From Maribacter aquivivus (lineage in GTDB: Bacteria > Bacteroidota > Bacteroidia > Flavobacteriales > Flavobacteriaceae), in assembly GCF_900142175.1 (NCBI RefSeq), contig NZ_FQZX01000001.1, forward strand, positions 1,736,001 to 1,800,000: a DNA stretch of 64,000 nucleotides. Direction: 5' to 3'. Shown one piece after another: positions 18,311 to 26,277 of this stretch (positions are counted from its first letter, which is position 1; every line of letters begins with the position of its first letter). The translations under genes were made by a program, and so were the position numbers. The notes beneath the pieces were generated by a model. That model was not told the DNA's origin. It saw nothing but the letters and a program-made list of their open reading frames with translations, and ran no database searches.

Positions 18311-20092
18311 GTGAATATTCAAGAGGTACTATCAGATAAAGTAAAAGAAGCGGTAAAATCTATTTTTGACAAGGAATTGCCAAATGTAGAATTTCAACCT
18401 ACCCGTAAAGATTTTGAAGGAGATGTCACGATAGTGGTTTTCCCAATGTTGCGCGTGGTAAAGGGGAATCCTGTTCAAATTGGTGAGCAAATTGGTGCTT
18501 ACTTGCAAGAACATGTAGATGCTGTTGCTGGTTTTAATGTGATTAAAGGATTCTTGAATATCGTTATCAATGATGGTTTCTATTTAGATTTTTTCAATTC
18601 GATTTTTTCAGAGAAGAATTTCGGATTTGTAAAAGAGTCTGATGATGCGGTTATGGTAGAATATTCTTCTCCGAATACCAATAAGCCATTGCACCTTGGG
18701 CATATTCGTAATAATTTATTAGGATATTCTGTTGCTGAAATTTTAAAGGCATCTGGTAAGAAAGTGTACAAAACTCAGATTATTAATGACCGCGGAATTC
18801 ATATTTGTAAAAGTATGGTGGCTTGGCAGAAATTCGGAAACGGAGAAACACCTGAATCTACAGGTCTTAAAGGAGATAAGCTAGTCGGTAATTATTATGT
18901 GGCTTTTGATAAAGCGTACAAAGAACAAATAGCAACATTAGTAGCTGAAGGTACTGACTTGAAAGTAGCGGAAAAAGAAGCGCCTATTTTGCTAGAAGCT
19001 AAAGAAATGCTTTTGAAATGGGAAGCTGGAGATGCCGAAACAGTAGCACTTTGGAAAACCATGAACGGATGGGTGTACAAAGGTTTTGAGGTTACTTACA
19101 AGAATTTAGGAGTCGATTTTGATAACCTTTACTATGAAAGTGATACCTACCTTTTAGGTAAAGATGTTGTTGCTGAGGGATTAAAAAAAGGAGTTTTCTT
19201 TAAAAAAGAAGATGGTAGTGTTTGGATAGATTTAACCGAAGACGGGCTAGATGAGAAAATTGTTCTTCGTTCAGATGGTACTGCGGTTTACATGACCCAA
19301 GATATTGGTACAGCGATACAACGTGTAAAAGACCACCCAGATGTAAATGGTATGGTGTACACTGTTGGTAATGAGCAAGATTACCACTTTAAAGTATTAT
19401 TCTTAATACTACAGAAACTTGGTTTCTCTTGGTCTAAAAAACTACATCACCTAAGTTATGGTATGGTAGATTTACCTAGCGGAAAAATGAAAAGTAGAGA
19501 AGGTACTGTTGTTGATGCCGATGATTTAATGGCTGATATGACCCAAACTGCCGCTACAATTTCTGAAGAGCTAGGTAAGCTTGAAGATTATAATGAAACC
19601 GAAAAGCAATCGCTTTATAAAATGATTGGTTTAGGTGCTTTAAAATATTACATATTAAAAGTAGATCCTAAGAAACGAATCTTATTTGACCCTGAAGAGT
19701 CGGTAGATTTTCAAGGGAACACTGGTCCGTTTATTCAATACACTTATGCACGTATTCAGTCTATCTTAAGAAAGGCAGAAAGCATGGCTATCGATATTTC
19801 TAAGGATGCCAAGGTTACAGAATTACACGGAAAAGAAAAGGAGTTGATTAAGCAACTTCAAATTTTCCCAGATATCATTCAATTAGCTGCGGAGAATTAT
19901 AGTCCTGCATTGATAGCTAATTATACTTATGATTTGGTAAAAGAATTTAATTCGTTCTACCAGCAAGTTTCCATACTTGGGGAATCTGACGATGAGAAAA
20001 AAGTTTTACGTGTTCAGTTATCTAAGAAAGTTGCTGAGGTTATACAAGATGCATTCAAATTATTGGGTGTTGAGGTGCCTGAGCGTATGTAA
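18311..20092 (+). CDS. argS: Arginine-tRNA ligase
   Basis: Class I aminoacyl-tRNA synthetase that charges tRNA-Arg. The HIGH-type motif is HLGHIRNNLLG within SSPNTNKPLHLGHIRN, and the KMSKS equivalent is LPSGKMKSREGTVVDADDL. The C-terminal DALR anticodon-binding domain ends FKLLGVEVPERM. An in-frame stop at 18296 leaves only TTG 18308 or GTG 18311 as starts. I chose GTG because the family begins with an (M)NIQ-type sequence; this gives 593 aa. The gene reads alone on the plus strand, divergent from the DUF1648 operon. Confidence 0.95.
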   Translation: MNIQEVLSDKVKEAVKSIFDKELPNVEFQPTRKDFEGDVTIVVFPMLRVVKGNPVQIGEQIGAYLQEHVDAVAGFNVIKGFLNIVINDGFYLDFFNSIFSEKNFGFVKESDDAVMVEYSSPNTNKPLHLGHIRNNLLGYSVAEILKASGKKVYKTQIINDRGIHICKSMVAWQKFGNGETPESTGLKGDKLVGNYYVAFDKAYKEQIATLVAEGTDLKVAEKEAPILLEAKEMLLKWEAGDAETVALWKTMNGWVYKGFEVTYKNLGVDFDNLYYESDTYLLGKDVVAEGLKKGVFFKKEDGSVWIDLTEDGLDEKIVLRSDGTAVYMTQDIGTAIQRVKDHPDVNGMVYTVGNEQDYHFKVLFLILQKLGFSWSKKLHHLSYGMVDLPSGKMKSREGTVVDADDLMADMTQTAATISEELGKLEDYNETEKQSLYKMIGLGALKYYILKVDPKKRILFDPEESVDFQGNTGPFIQYTYARIQSILRKAESMAIDISKDAKVTELHGKEKELIKQLQIFPDIIQLAAENYSPALIANYTYDLVKEFNSFYQQVSILGESDDEKKVLRVQLSKKVAEVIQDAFKLLGVEVPERM

Positions 20093-20094
20093 TT

Positions 20095-22614
20095 TTAAAA
20101 ACTGATACGTATGCTTGCATTAGGAGTTATGCCTAATGATAAGCGTTCTATAGTTTCAATGGTGCTATCATTTTGTAGTCTGTAATAGGTATTCAATGTG
20201 TTTCGCCTATTGGTGAAATTTAATACCGATACTCCAAAAATAGCATTCGTTTTATCACCTATTTTTAAGGTGTAATTTGCTGAAGCATCTGCCCTAAAGT
20301 ATTCGGGTAGTCTACTGCTATTGGGCTCTTCGTAATTTATTTCGGTAGGGAAAACGGTTTCATTAATAGGTTCGTTCTCGTTAGGTTGTGTAAAGGGTTT
20401 TCCTGATTTGTAATTTAAACCAACACCTAATTTAAGATCACCGATGGTATAGTTGCCAGCTAGGGTGATTGCATGCCTAACATCTAAATTGTTCGGAAAA
20501 GTAGCCGGTGCCAAAACATCAAACGTATAATCGTTTTTATTATAGGTGTAACTAAACCAAGCACTGTAATGGTTGTTCTTTGTGTTAATTAAAAATTCTG
20601 CGCCCTTAATTGCATATGAGCCAATCTCGCCATTAAATTGATTCTGATTTTGGAAACCTTGCGTGTATACATTTATACCGTTTACTTCTTTGTAAAAAGC
20701 ATCTATACCTACATATAATTTATTGGTGTCATAATTAAAACCAATAGAGCCTTGCTTACTTTTGGTGATGGGTAGGGCGTCACCGTCAGAAAGAATCCAT
20801 CTTCTTTTCTCTATGCCTAGAAAGTTTTGTTCTAGGTCAATAATCTGATTGGTAACCTGACTCTTATATTCCCCCAATATCTCAGTTTTAAAATTAGGGA
20901 GTAGCTCATAGCTGATATTAATGCGAGGTTCAAAAATGTATTCTTGAAACGTATCAAGGTTTTCTATATGGTTTAATCGACCTCCAATGAACCCAGTTAA
21001 TTTCTCATCTTCTGAGCTATAGGCGATTTCACTGAATAATCCGTGTTTACGTATTACGCCTTTTATATTGCTTGCAAACGGTGGTTGATTAACATTGGTG
21101 GTGTTTTCAATTCCTGTTTCGGTAAATTCATAACCGTTCATCCAATTTATATGATTTCCTAATTTGTAATAGGTGGTGAGTTTTATATTCGATTCTTTTA
21201 CTAGATTATTTTGTTCTAACTGCTGCGCATCATTGTTAGATATGGATAGGGCATCTAGGTCGTATTGCGTGTAATAGAAACTTAATTGAGACGAAAAATC
21301 ATCTGTCCATTCGCTTTGTAATTCACCACCAATAGAAAAATTATCCTGATTCAAATTACTTCTGTTTGGAGCAAGTGTATCATTAGCTGTTTCAATATAA
21401 TTAAGATTATTGCTCATATTTATTAAGCTGACACTTGCTTTATGGTACGGATTGATTTCATACATAAACTTAGCTGTGAAATCATAGAAATAGAATTCAC
21501 TTTCACTATTTACTTCGGTATCTTGAAATGCTTTTTCTGAAAATTTAGTGTACGTGGGTGTGTTTAAGAAATCGGTATATGATCGGCGGGCAGAAACTTG
21601 TACTGCCATGTTATCTTGAATCGGGATTACTCCAAAAACATCTCCAGAAATTAAATTGAATCCAGCTCCTCCACTGAAATTTAAAGGTAAATCTTGTGTG
21701 GTACGCATGCTCAAAGTTCCGCTAATACCGTCACTATATAGGGCAGATGTACCATTTTTGATGATGGTTACTTTTTCTGTAACGTACGGATTGAATGCTG
21801 ATATTAATCCGAAAAAATGTCCGGTTTGGTACATTTTTATTCCGTCCCAAAGAATAAGATTCTGGTCGTTTGTTCCGCCTCGTATGTTGATGTCAGATAC
21901 GGTTTCATCAACACTTTTAATTCCCGGTAAAGCTTGTACAGTCTGCAGAATATCGGGTTCACTAACTCCCGGTAGAATTCCGAATGCTGAGGGATACAAT
22001 TCGATACTTGCGTTATTAAGTTTTTTAAGTCCCGTCGTTAAAAATTGGGTGACAACGACTTCATCTAACTCTTGATAGCTGAGTGCCATGGCAATGGTTT
22101 TGCACTCGGTGGTTTTTACAAGTTCTTTCGCTTCAATAAAAATGGGCTTATAGCCAAGGTGTTTTATATGCACTAATGAATTTAAGGGGACATTTTCAAA
22201 GCTGAATGAACCATTACCATCTGTAATGCCAGATAAGTTAGATTCATAAATTTCAACCGTGGCACCAGGAATATTGTTTTCTTCAAAATTGTCGAAAACA
22301 AAACCACAAATAGAAATAGTGGTAGTTTTGGTTAAGGTGTAATAACGGTCGTTTAATTTATTAATGCTAAATCCGGTTGCTTCATGTAGTTCGTTGAGAA
22401 TGTTGTCAAGAGAATTAGATGAAGGTTTCTCAATGAAAACCATATCCACATCAGTATCTGCAAAGGAGAATTTCACATCAAACGTAGCTTCTAATTCAGA
22501 CAAGAAATCGCGTAATGGAATGCTATTTTTTGTTGTGGTTTGGGCATAACTAGTCCCACTGAAAATCAGTAAGAAAAATAAGGTGATAAGAGTATTAAGG
22601 TGCTTCTTCAGCAT
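20095..22614 (-). CDS. TonB-dependent outer-membrane receptor with STN and carboxypeptidase-like domains
   Basis: A large outer-membrane receptor of the transducing kind. From ATG 22614 it is 839 aa, with signal peptide MLKKHLNTLITLFFLLIF..YAQ; an ATG at 22635 is possible but adds residues before the signal. Next come an STN signalling domain (about residues 25-95, IPLRDFLSELEATFDVKFSF), a carboxypeptidase-regulatory-like beta-sandwich (about 100-185, GATVEIYESNLSGITDGNG), a plug (PDILQTVQALPGIKSVDET, IRGGTNDQNLILWDG) and a beta-barrel ending in aromatic-rich strands. The STN domain, FecR gene and sigma gene together indicate cell-surface signalling: ligand binding outside releases the ECF sigma factor. 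The ligand is unknown. The start overlaps the 3' end of fecR. Confidence 0.9.
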   Translation of the reverse strand: MLKKHLNTLITLFFLLIFSGTSYAQTTTKNSIPLRDFLSELEATFDVKFSFADTDVDMVFIEKPSSNSLDNILNELHEATGFSINKLNDRYYTLTKTTTISICGFVFDNFEENNIPGATVEIYESNLSGITDGNGSFSFENVPLNSLVHIKHLGYKPIFIEAKELVKTTECKTIAMALSYQELDEVVVTQFLTTGLKKLNNASIELYPSAFGILPGVSEPDILQTVQALPGIKSVDETVSDINIRGGTNDQNLILWDGIKMYQTGHFFGLISAFNPYVTEKVTIIKNGTSALYSDGISGTLSMRTTQDLPLNFSGGAGFNLISGDVFGVIPIQDNMAVQVSARRSYTDFLNTPTYTKFSEKAFQDTEVNSESEFYFYDFTAKFMYEINPYHKASVSLINMSNNLNYIETANDTLAPNRSNLNQDNFSIGGELQSEWTDDFSSQLSFYYTQYDLDALSISNNDAQQLEQNNLVKESNIKLTTYYKLGNHINWMNGYEFTETGIENTTNVNQPPFASNIKGVIRKHGLFSEIAYSSEDEKLTGFIGGRLNHIENLDTFQEYIFEPRINISYELLPNFKTEILGEYKSQVTNQIIDLEQNFLGIEKRRWILSDGDALPITKSKQGSIGFNYDTNKLYVGIDAFYKEVNGINVYTQGFQNQNQFNGEIGSYAIKGAEFLINTKNNHYSAWFSYTYNKNDYTFDVLAPATFPNNLDVRHAITLAGNYTIGDLKLGVGLNYKSGKPFTQPNENEPINETVFPTEINYEEPNSSRLPEYFRADASANYTLKIGDKTNAIFGVSVLNFTNRRNTLNTYYRLQNDSTIETIERLSLGITPNASIRISF

Positions 22615-23506
22615 AGAACAGCACTTTGTTCCCATCTAAGTTAAACTTAATTTGTAAAGGAACGCTAATGCTCTTGATGGCAAGTTCTAAGTTTTCGTTG
22701 CTAAATGAGCCTGTAAAAAGTTGAGCAGTATCAATACCTTTAGCGTTAACATCAACATTAAATTGTCGTTGTAACTCATCTAAAACATAGTGTAGCGGAA
22801 TACTTTTAAAAGAACTTTCTTTTGCTAACCAAGTTGGTTCGCTATTAACCATAGCTTTAGATAGGGTGCTTTTGCCATTAATAGTCAATAATGAATTGCC
22901 TGCGGGTAACTTAGTTTCCTCACCGTTGATGGTTACACTTACCAAGCCTTCAAAACAGGTAACCTCAAAATAGTCTTCTCTGGTTTCTACATTGAACTGA
23001 GTTCCTAACACGGTTACTAATCCTTCAGAAGTTTCTACTGTAAATTTTTTCCCTTTCGCTACTTTAAAATATGCTTCACCTTTTAGGTCTACATTTCTAT
23101 TGGAATCCCATTTTTTCTCATTGAAAGTCAATTCAGATTCGGCATTCAAGATAACTTCAGAGGCATCTGGTAAAGTGATTGATTTATTCTCAGCGTAATC
23201 TGTAGTAAAAGATTTATTTAATGTGCTTAAATAAAAGAATGACCCAGCAAGCAATACAGCCACTACAGCGGCTACACGAAGAAATTTCTTAAAAGGTGAT
23301 AGTATGAATACCTTTGTTTCTTCTTCGGTCTTCGTCTGATCAATAGATTCCCATGCTTTATCCATATCAAATTCAGGAGATTCTAAGCGAGCGGAAGAAT
23401 CTTTAATTTTCTGATATGTTTCATAAGCTTCAGACTTTTTGAACTCCGCCAACTCGGCTTCTGTCAATTCATCATTAAGCCATTTTGCTAAGTAATTGTC
23501 TTGCAT
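22595..23506 (-). CDS. FecR-family anti-sigma factor
   Basis: A 303-aa inner-membrane regulator. The cytoplasmic N-terminal part (WLNDELTEAELAEFKKSEAY) should bind the sigma factor. One membrane helix lies at about residues 74-92 (LRVAAVVAVLLAGSFFYLS). The periplasmic FecR domain contains ITLPDASEVILNAESELTFN and LGTQFNVETRE, followed by a DUF4974-type C-terminal domain (LHYVLDELQRQFNVDVNAK) that contacts the receptor STN domain. It lies downstream of the sigma gene, and its 3' end overlaps the receptor start, which suggests translational coupling of anti-sigma and receptor. Start ATG 23506. Confidence 0.92.
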   Translation of the reverse strand: MQDNYLAKWLNDELTEAELAEFKKSEAYETYQKIKDSSARLESPEFDMDKAWESIDQTKTEEETKVFILSPFKKFLRVAAVVAVLLAGSFFYLSTLNKSFTTDYAENKSITLPDASEVILNAESELTFNEKKWDSNRNVDLKGEAYFKVAKGKKFTVETSEGLVTVLGTQFNVETREDYFEVTCFEGLVSVTINGEETKLPAGNSLLTINGKSTLSKAMVNSEPTWLAKESSFKSIPLHYVLDELQRQFNVDVNAKGIDTAQLFTGSFSNENLELAIKSISVPLQIKFNLDGNKVLFYAEEAP

Positions 23507-23611
23507 ATTTTTAGCTTTGTATTAGTATAACAACTGAGTATTAGATTACCCTACTTTATATATTAAGTATTAAGTATTAATTAAAAAGTACTAAGTAAAA
23601 AGTTTTATTTT

Positions 23612-23648
23612 CAACAACCAACAACCAACAACCAACAACCAACAACCA
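23612..23648. repeat. Heptanucleotide tandem repeat between sigma and fecR genes
   Basis: Five consecutive copies of CAACAAC plus a partial copy fill the space just 3' of the sigma-factor gene (read as GTTGTTG on its strand). It lies 105 nt before the fecR start. A second local repetition, TATTAAG units around 23562-23580, sits beside it. Such perfect short repeats can change in copy number. Confidence 0.85.
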
Positions 23649-23649
23649 A

Positions 23650-24162
23650 TTAAATTCCATCAATTTGCTCTCTCAAACTTTTAAGTGCTAAATGCATCCT
23701 TTTTTCTATTGCTTTGACGCTTACACCTTCCATTTCTGCTATTTCGGCATATTTTTTTCCGTCTATCCTATTTAATAAAAAAGTAGTGCGTTGATTTTCA
23801 GGTAGACTATTCAATGCGTTGTCCAATTTTTCTTTGAACTGATTTTCCTCCATAATAAACTCCGGAGATTCATTGGTGGTCTTTAAAGTAGCATCGGCAT
23901 ATTTTAACCGAACCCTTTCTGCCTTAATTACATTAAGGTACAGATTATTGGCTACCGTATATAAATATGATTTCGCTTTTTCTGGTGCTACCTTGGCGCA
24001 ATTCTCCCACAGCTTTACAAATGCTTCTTGTACGGCATCGTTCGCTTTTTCTTCATTACCAAATTTGTAATAAATATAATTGAAGATGGTTTTAGACGTT
24101 TCGTTAAAAACCCTTTTGTAAACCTGCTCTTCGCATACATTTAGTTGTTGGTCTGTTTTCAA
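23650..24162 (-). CDS. ECF sigma-70 family RNA polymerase sigma factor
   Basis: A 170-aa sigma factor with only regions 2 and 4. Region 2 is IFNYIYYKFGNEEKANDAVQ plus EAFVKLWENC (a typical DAVQEAF helix). Region 4 is LPENQRTTFLLNRIDGKKY with the helix-turn-helix EIAEMEGVSVKAIEKRMHLA. The longest frame begins at a TTG (24180) lying inside a perfect TATCTTTG promoter box, so I favour the in-frame TTG at 24162. It heads the sigma-fecR-receptor operon and is divergent from the acidic lipoprotein gene across about 90-105 nt, so both may be under related control. Confidence 0.9.
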   Translation of the reverse strand: MKTDQQLNVCEEQVYKRVFNETSKTIFNYIYYKFGNEEKANDAVQEAFVKLWENCAKVAPEKAKSYLYTVANNLYLNVIKAERVRLKYADATLKTTNESPEFIMEENQFKEKLDNALNSLPENQRTTFLLNRIDGKKYAEIAEMEGVSVKAIEKRMHLALKSLREQIDGI

Positions 24163-24177
24163 TAGATTGCTTTTTAT

Positions 24178-24185
24178 CAAAGATA
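24178..24185 (-). promoter_or_regulatory. Predicted -7 element of the sigma/fecR/receptor operon
   Basis: TATCTTTG on the minus strand is an exact TAnnTTTG match, 15 nt before the preferred TTG start (24162). It resembles housekeeping Bacteroidota promoters, so basal transcription probably does not need the ECF factor. Confidence 0.5.
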
Positions 24186-24268
24186 TTTGAAAATAAATTA
24201 AAAAGAAGGTAGGGTATTTTTAAAGTCGGTTGTTTTAGAAACATAATAACAAACAATACCAAGTCATT

Positions 24269-26041
24269 ATGAAAAAGATTTTTAACTATGCAATGTATGT
24301 TAGCCTACTAACAATTGCTCTGAGCTTTACTGCTTGTCAAGATGAGATCGAAGAAATTAATAACGGTGAAGAGCCAACTGCAATAACAGCAAATTCTTCA
24401 ACTGCAGATTTAATTCAACGCACCAGTTCTAATGATGGTTCTTGCGATAATATCGTTGATGGTACAAGTTGTTATGAAATCAATTTTCCGTATACGGTTC
24501 AGGTTAATGGAATAACGCTTACTATAGATTCAGAAGAAGATATTGAGCAAATAGAGACCATTTTTGATAGTATAGACGATGATGAAAATCTTCTAAATAT
24601 CATTTTTCCTATAACAATTACTGCGGGTGACTTCTCTGAAATTACCATTAACGGGTTAGATGAGTTACGTTTATTAGCTGCAGATTGTAAAGAAGGCGGC
24701 GAAGATGATGATATAGAATGTATAGATTTTGTATATCCTATGACGATGTTCACTTTTAATGTCAACTTAGAGCAGACCAATACTGTTGAGGTGGCTAGTG
24801 ATCGCGAGTTGCGTTTGTTTTTCAAAGATTTAGGCGATGATAATTTAATAAGTTTTGATTTTCCTGTGACTTTACAATTGTCTGATGAAACCACCATCGT
24901 AGTGGATAGTAATGAAGAATTAGCAATTGCTATTGAGAATGCTAAAGACGATTGTGATGAAGATGACGATGATGATTACAATGATGATGATTTTGATGAT
25001 GATGAATTCAAAGAGGAATTAATAGAGTGTGTGTGGTTCGTAACAGAGTTTAAAAGAAACGATGTTGAACAGACTCCGCAATACGTAAACTACATTTTAA
25101 ACTTTAAAGAAGACGGTACGGTTAGTACTGGTTTTAACGGTGCAACTGTAATTGAGGGTACTTGGAGCACAACGGTTGATGATGATGGTGCCAAACTTAC
25201 CATGGAATTTGAAAATTCTACCGATTTTAACCTAGAATGGAATGTTTACGATTTAGGAGATTATAAAATTAAATTATATAGTGGCGATAGTGACCGAGTA
25301 GTTATGAAGCAATTCTGTGATGAAGATTTACAGCCGGTAACTGCTGAAAGCATTACAGAAACGTTGAGCGATTGTTCATGGAATATTAAAAGGTTGAAAA
25401 ATAACGGTGATCAAATTAATGGATTACTAGGTGCTGAGCTAGAATTTCAAGCAGAAGGTGTTCTAACCCTTACTAATGATGCTAGAGTTTCTGAAGGTAC
25501 TTGGGAGGTGACTACTAATCAACAAGGTAGGTGGGTAGTAGCCATGACAATGAGCGACGAGACAACGGTAAGTTTTGATTGGTTATTGACGGATCTTAAA
25601 GACGGAATTGTAAAATTCAATGTAGAAGAGGAATTCTATGAACTAGTGATTGTTGAAAAATGTATCGCCGATAACGATGAAGAAGAAGAAGATATCACCT
25701 TCATTAAAAGCATATTCAATAATACAGAATGGGATGTGGCTTACTTCGCAGAAAATGATGATGAGTCTACAGAGCTTTTTGCAGATGTAAAATTATACTT
25801 AGAAAATGACGGCACTCTAGAGGTTAGAAACTTAAACGGAGAAGTCTATAGCAATGGCATGTGGTTTGTATATAGAAATACATTTAGCGGTAAGTTAGAA
25901 ATGATTATTTCTTTTGAAACAGGTAGTAATTATGAGCCATTAGCAAATGATTATCAGATTCTAGAGATAGATGAAATGAGAATTGAGCTTAAACATGAAA
26001 ATGAGACTGGTTTATATGACCATTTAGTTTTAGAAAGATAG
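24269..26041 (+). CDS. Acidic multi-repeat lipoprotein divergent from the ECF sigma operon
   Basis: A 590-aa protein I do not recognise as a named family. A lipoprotein signal ends at Cys23 (LSFTAC). Residues about 70-225 contain four related beta units of the form hydrophobic-FP-T-I...T-I..S-EEL (starting near 70, 111, 152 and 195). A very acidic linker at 227-250 has 18 Asp/Glu in 24 positions. Three lipocalin-like modules of about 100 aa follow (251-350, 366-465, 480-590), each starting with a conserved Trp (ECVWFV, DCSWNI, NTEWDV) and containing a G-T/M-W strand. It is probably exposed on the cell surface or in the periplasm. Its divergent placement next to sigma, FecR and receptor suggests it is a target or ligand-binding partner of that system. 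Function is inferred only from context. Confidence 0.8.
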   Translation: MKKIFNYAMYVSLLTIALSFTACQDEIEEINNGEEPTAITANSSTADLIQRTSSNDGSCDNIVDGTSCYEINFPYTVQVNGITLTIDSEEDIEQIETIFDSIDDDENLLNIIFPITITAGDFSEITINGLDELRLLAADCKEGGEDDDIECIDFVYPMTMFTFNVNLEQTNTVEVASDRELRLFFKDLGDDNLISFDFPVTLQLSDETTIVVDSNEELAIAIENAKDDCDEDDDDDYNDDDFDDDEFKEELIECVWFVTEFKRNDVEQTPQYVNYILNFKEDGTVSTGFNGATVIEGTWSTTVDDDGAKLTMEFENSTDFNLEWNVYDLGDYKIKLYSGDSDRVVMKQFCDEDLQPVTAESITETLSDCSWNIKRLKNNGDQINGLLGAELEFQAEGVLTLTNDARVSEGTWEVTTNQQGRWVVAMTMSDETTVSFDWLLTDLKDGIVKFNVEEEFYELVIVEKCIADNDEEEEDITFIKSIFNNTEWDVAYFAENDDESTELFADVKLYLENDGTLEVRNLNGEVYSNGMWFVYRNTFSGKLEMIISFETGSNYEPLANDYQILEIDEMRIELKHENETGLYDHLVLER

Positions 26042-26050
26042 TAAGATTAG

Positions 26051-26164
26051 AACATCCAGAAATATGCCGTTAACAGTAAAGAGTTGGGCCTCGTTGGCGG
26101 TATTGATGGAGGTTTTAGTAGAGGAGTTTATGAAAATGTAATTCCTTTTTTGCCCCACAAGTAA
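26051..26164 (+). pseudogene. Possible remnant of a C-terminal coding region
   Basis: After an in-frame stop at 26048-26050 there is an open frame of 37 codons ending TAA at 26162. It reads a protein-like stretch (GLVGGIDGGFSRGVYENVIP) but has no ATG or GTG start. It lies between the lipoprotein stop and a strong terminator. It may be the decayed 3' end of a lost gene; I cannot name the family. A chance ORF is the alternative. Confidence 0.3.
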
Positions 26165-26167
26165 CTT

Positions 26168-26206
26168 TAGAGCATCCATTTTTTTAATGGGTGCTCTTTT
26201 GTTTTG
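26168..26206 (+). terminator. Intrinsic terminator downstream of the acidic lipoprotein
   Basis: AGAGCATCCATT pairs with AATGGGTGCTCT around a TTTTT loop and is followed by TTTGTTTT. It probably ends the lipoprotein transcript. Confidence 0.85.
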
Positions 26207-26247
26207 TTATTTTATGGTACTTGCTACTGATTTTACGCTGATATTAT

Positions 26248-26255
26248 TAAATTTG
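26248..26255 (+). promoter_or_regulatory. Predicted -7 element of ffh
   Basis: TAAATTTG matches TAnnTTTG and lies 22 nt before the ffh ATG. A TTG at 26221-26223 is upstream but at a long spacing of 24 nt. Confidence 0.5.
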
Positions 26256-26277
26256 TAACCCCTTAAAAAAGAAAAGA

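Noticed and set aside
21656-22075. 139-codon plus-strand ORF inside the TonB receptor
   Set aside because: It is a shadow of the receptor coding strand with no domain features.
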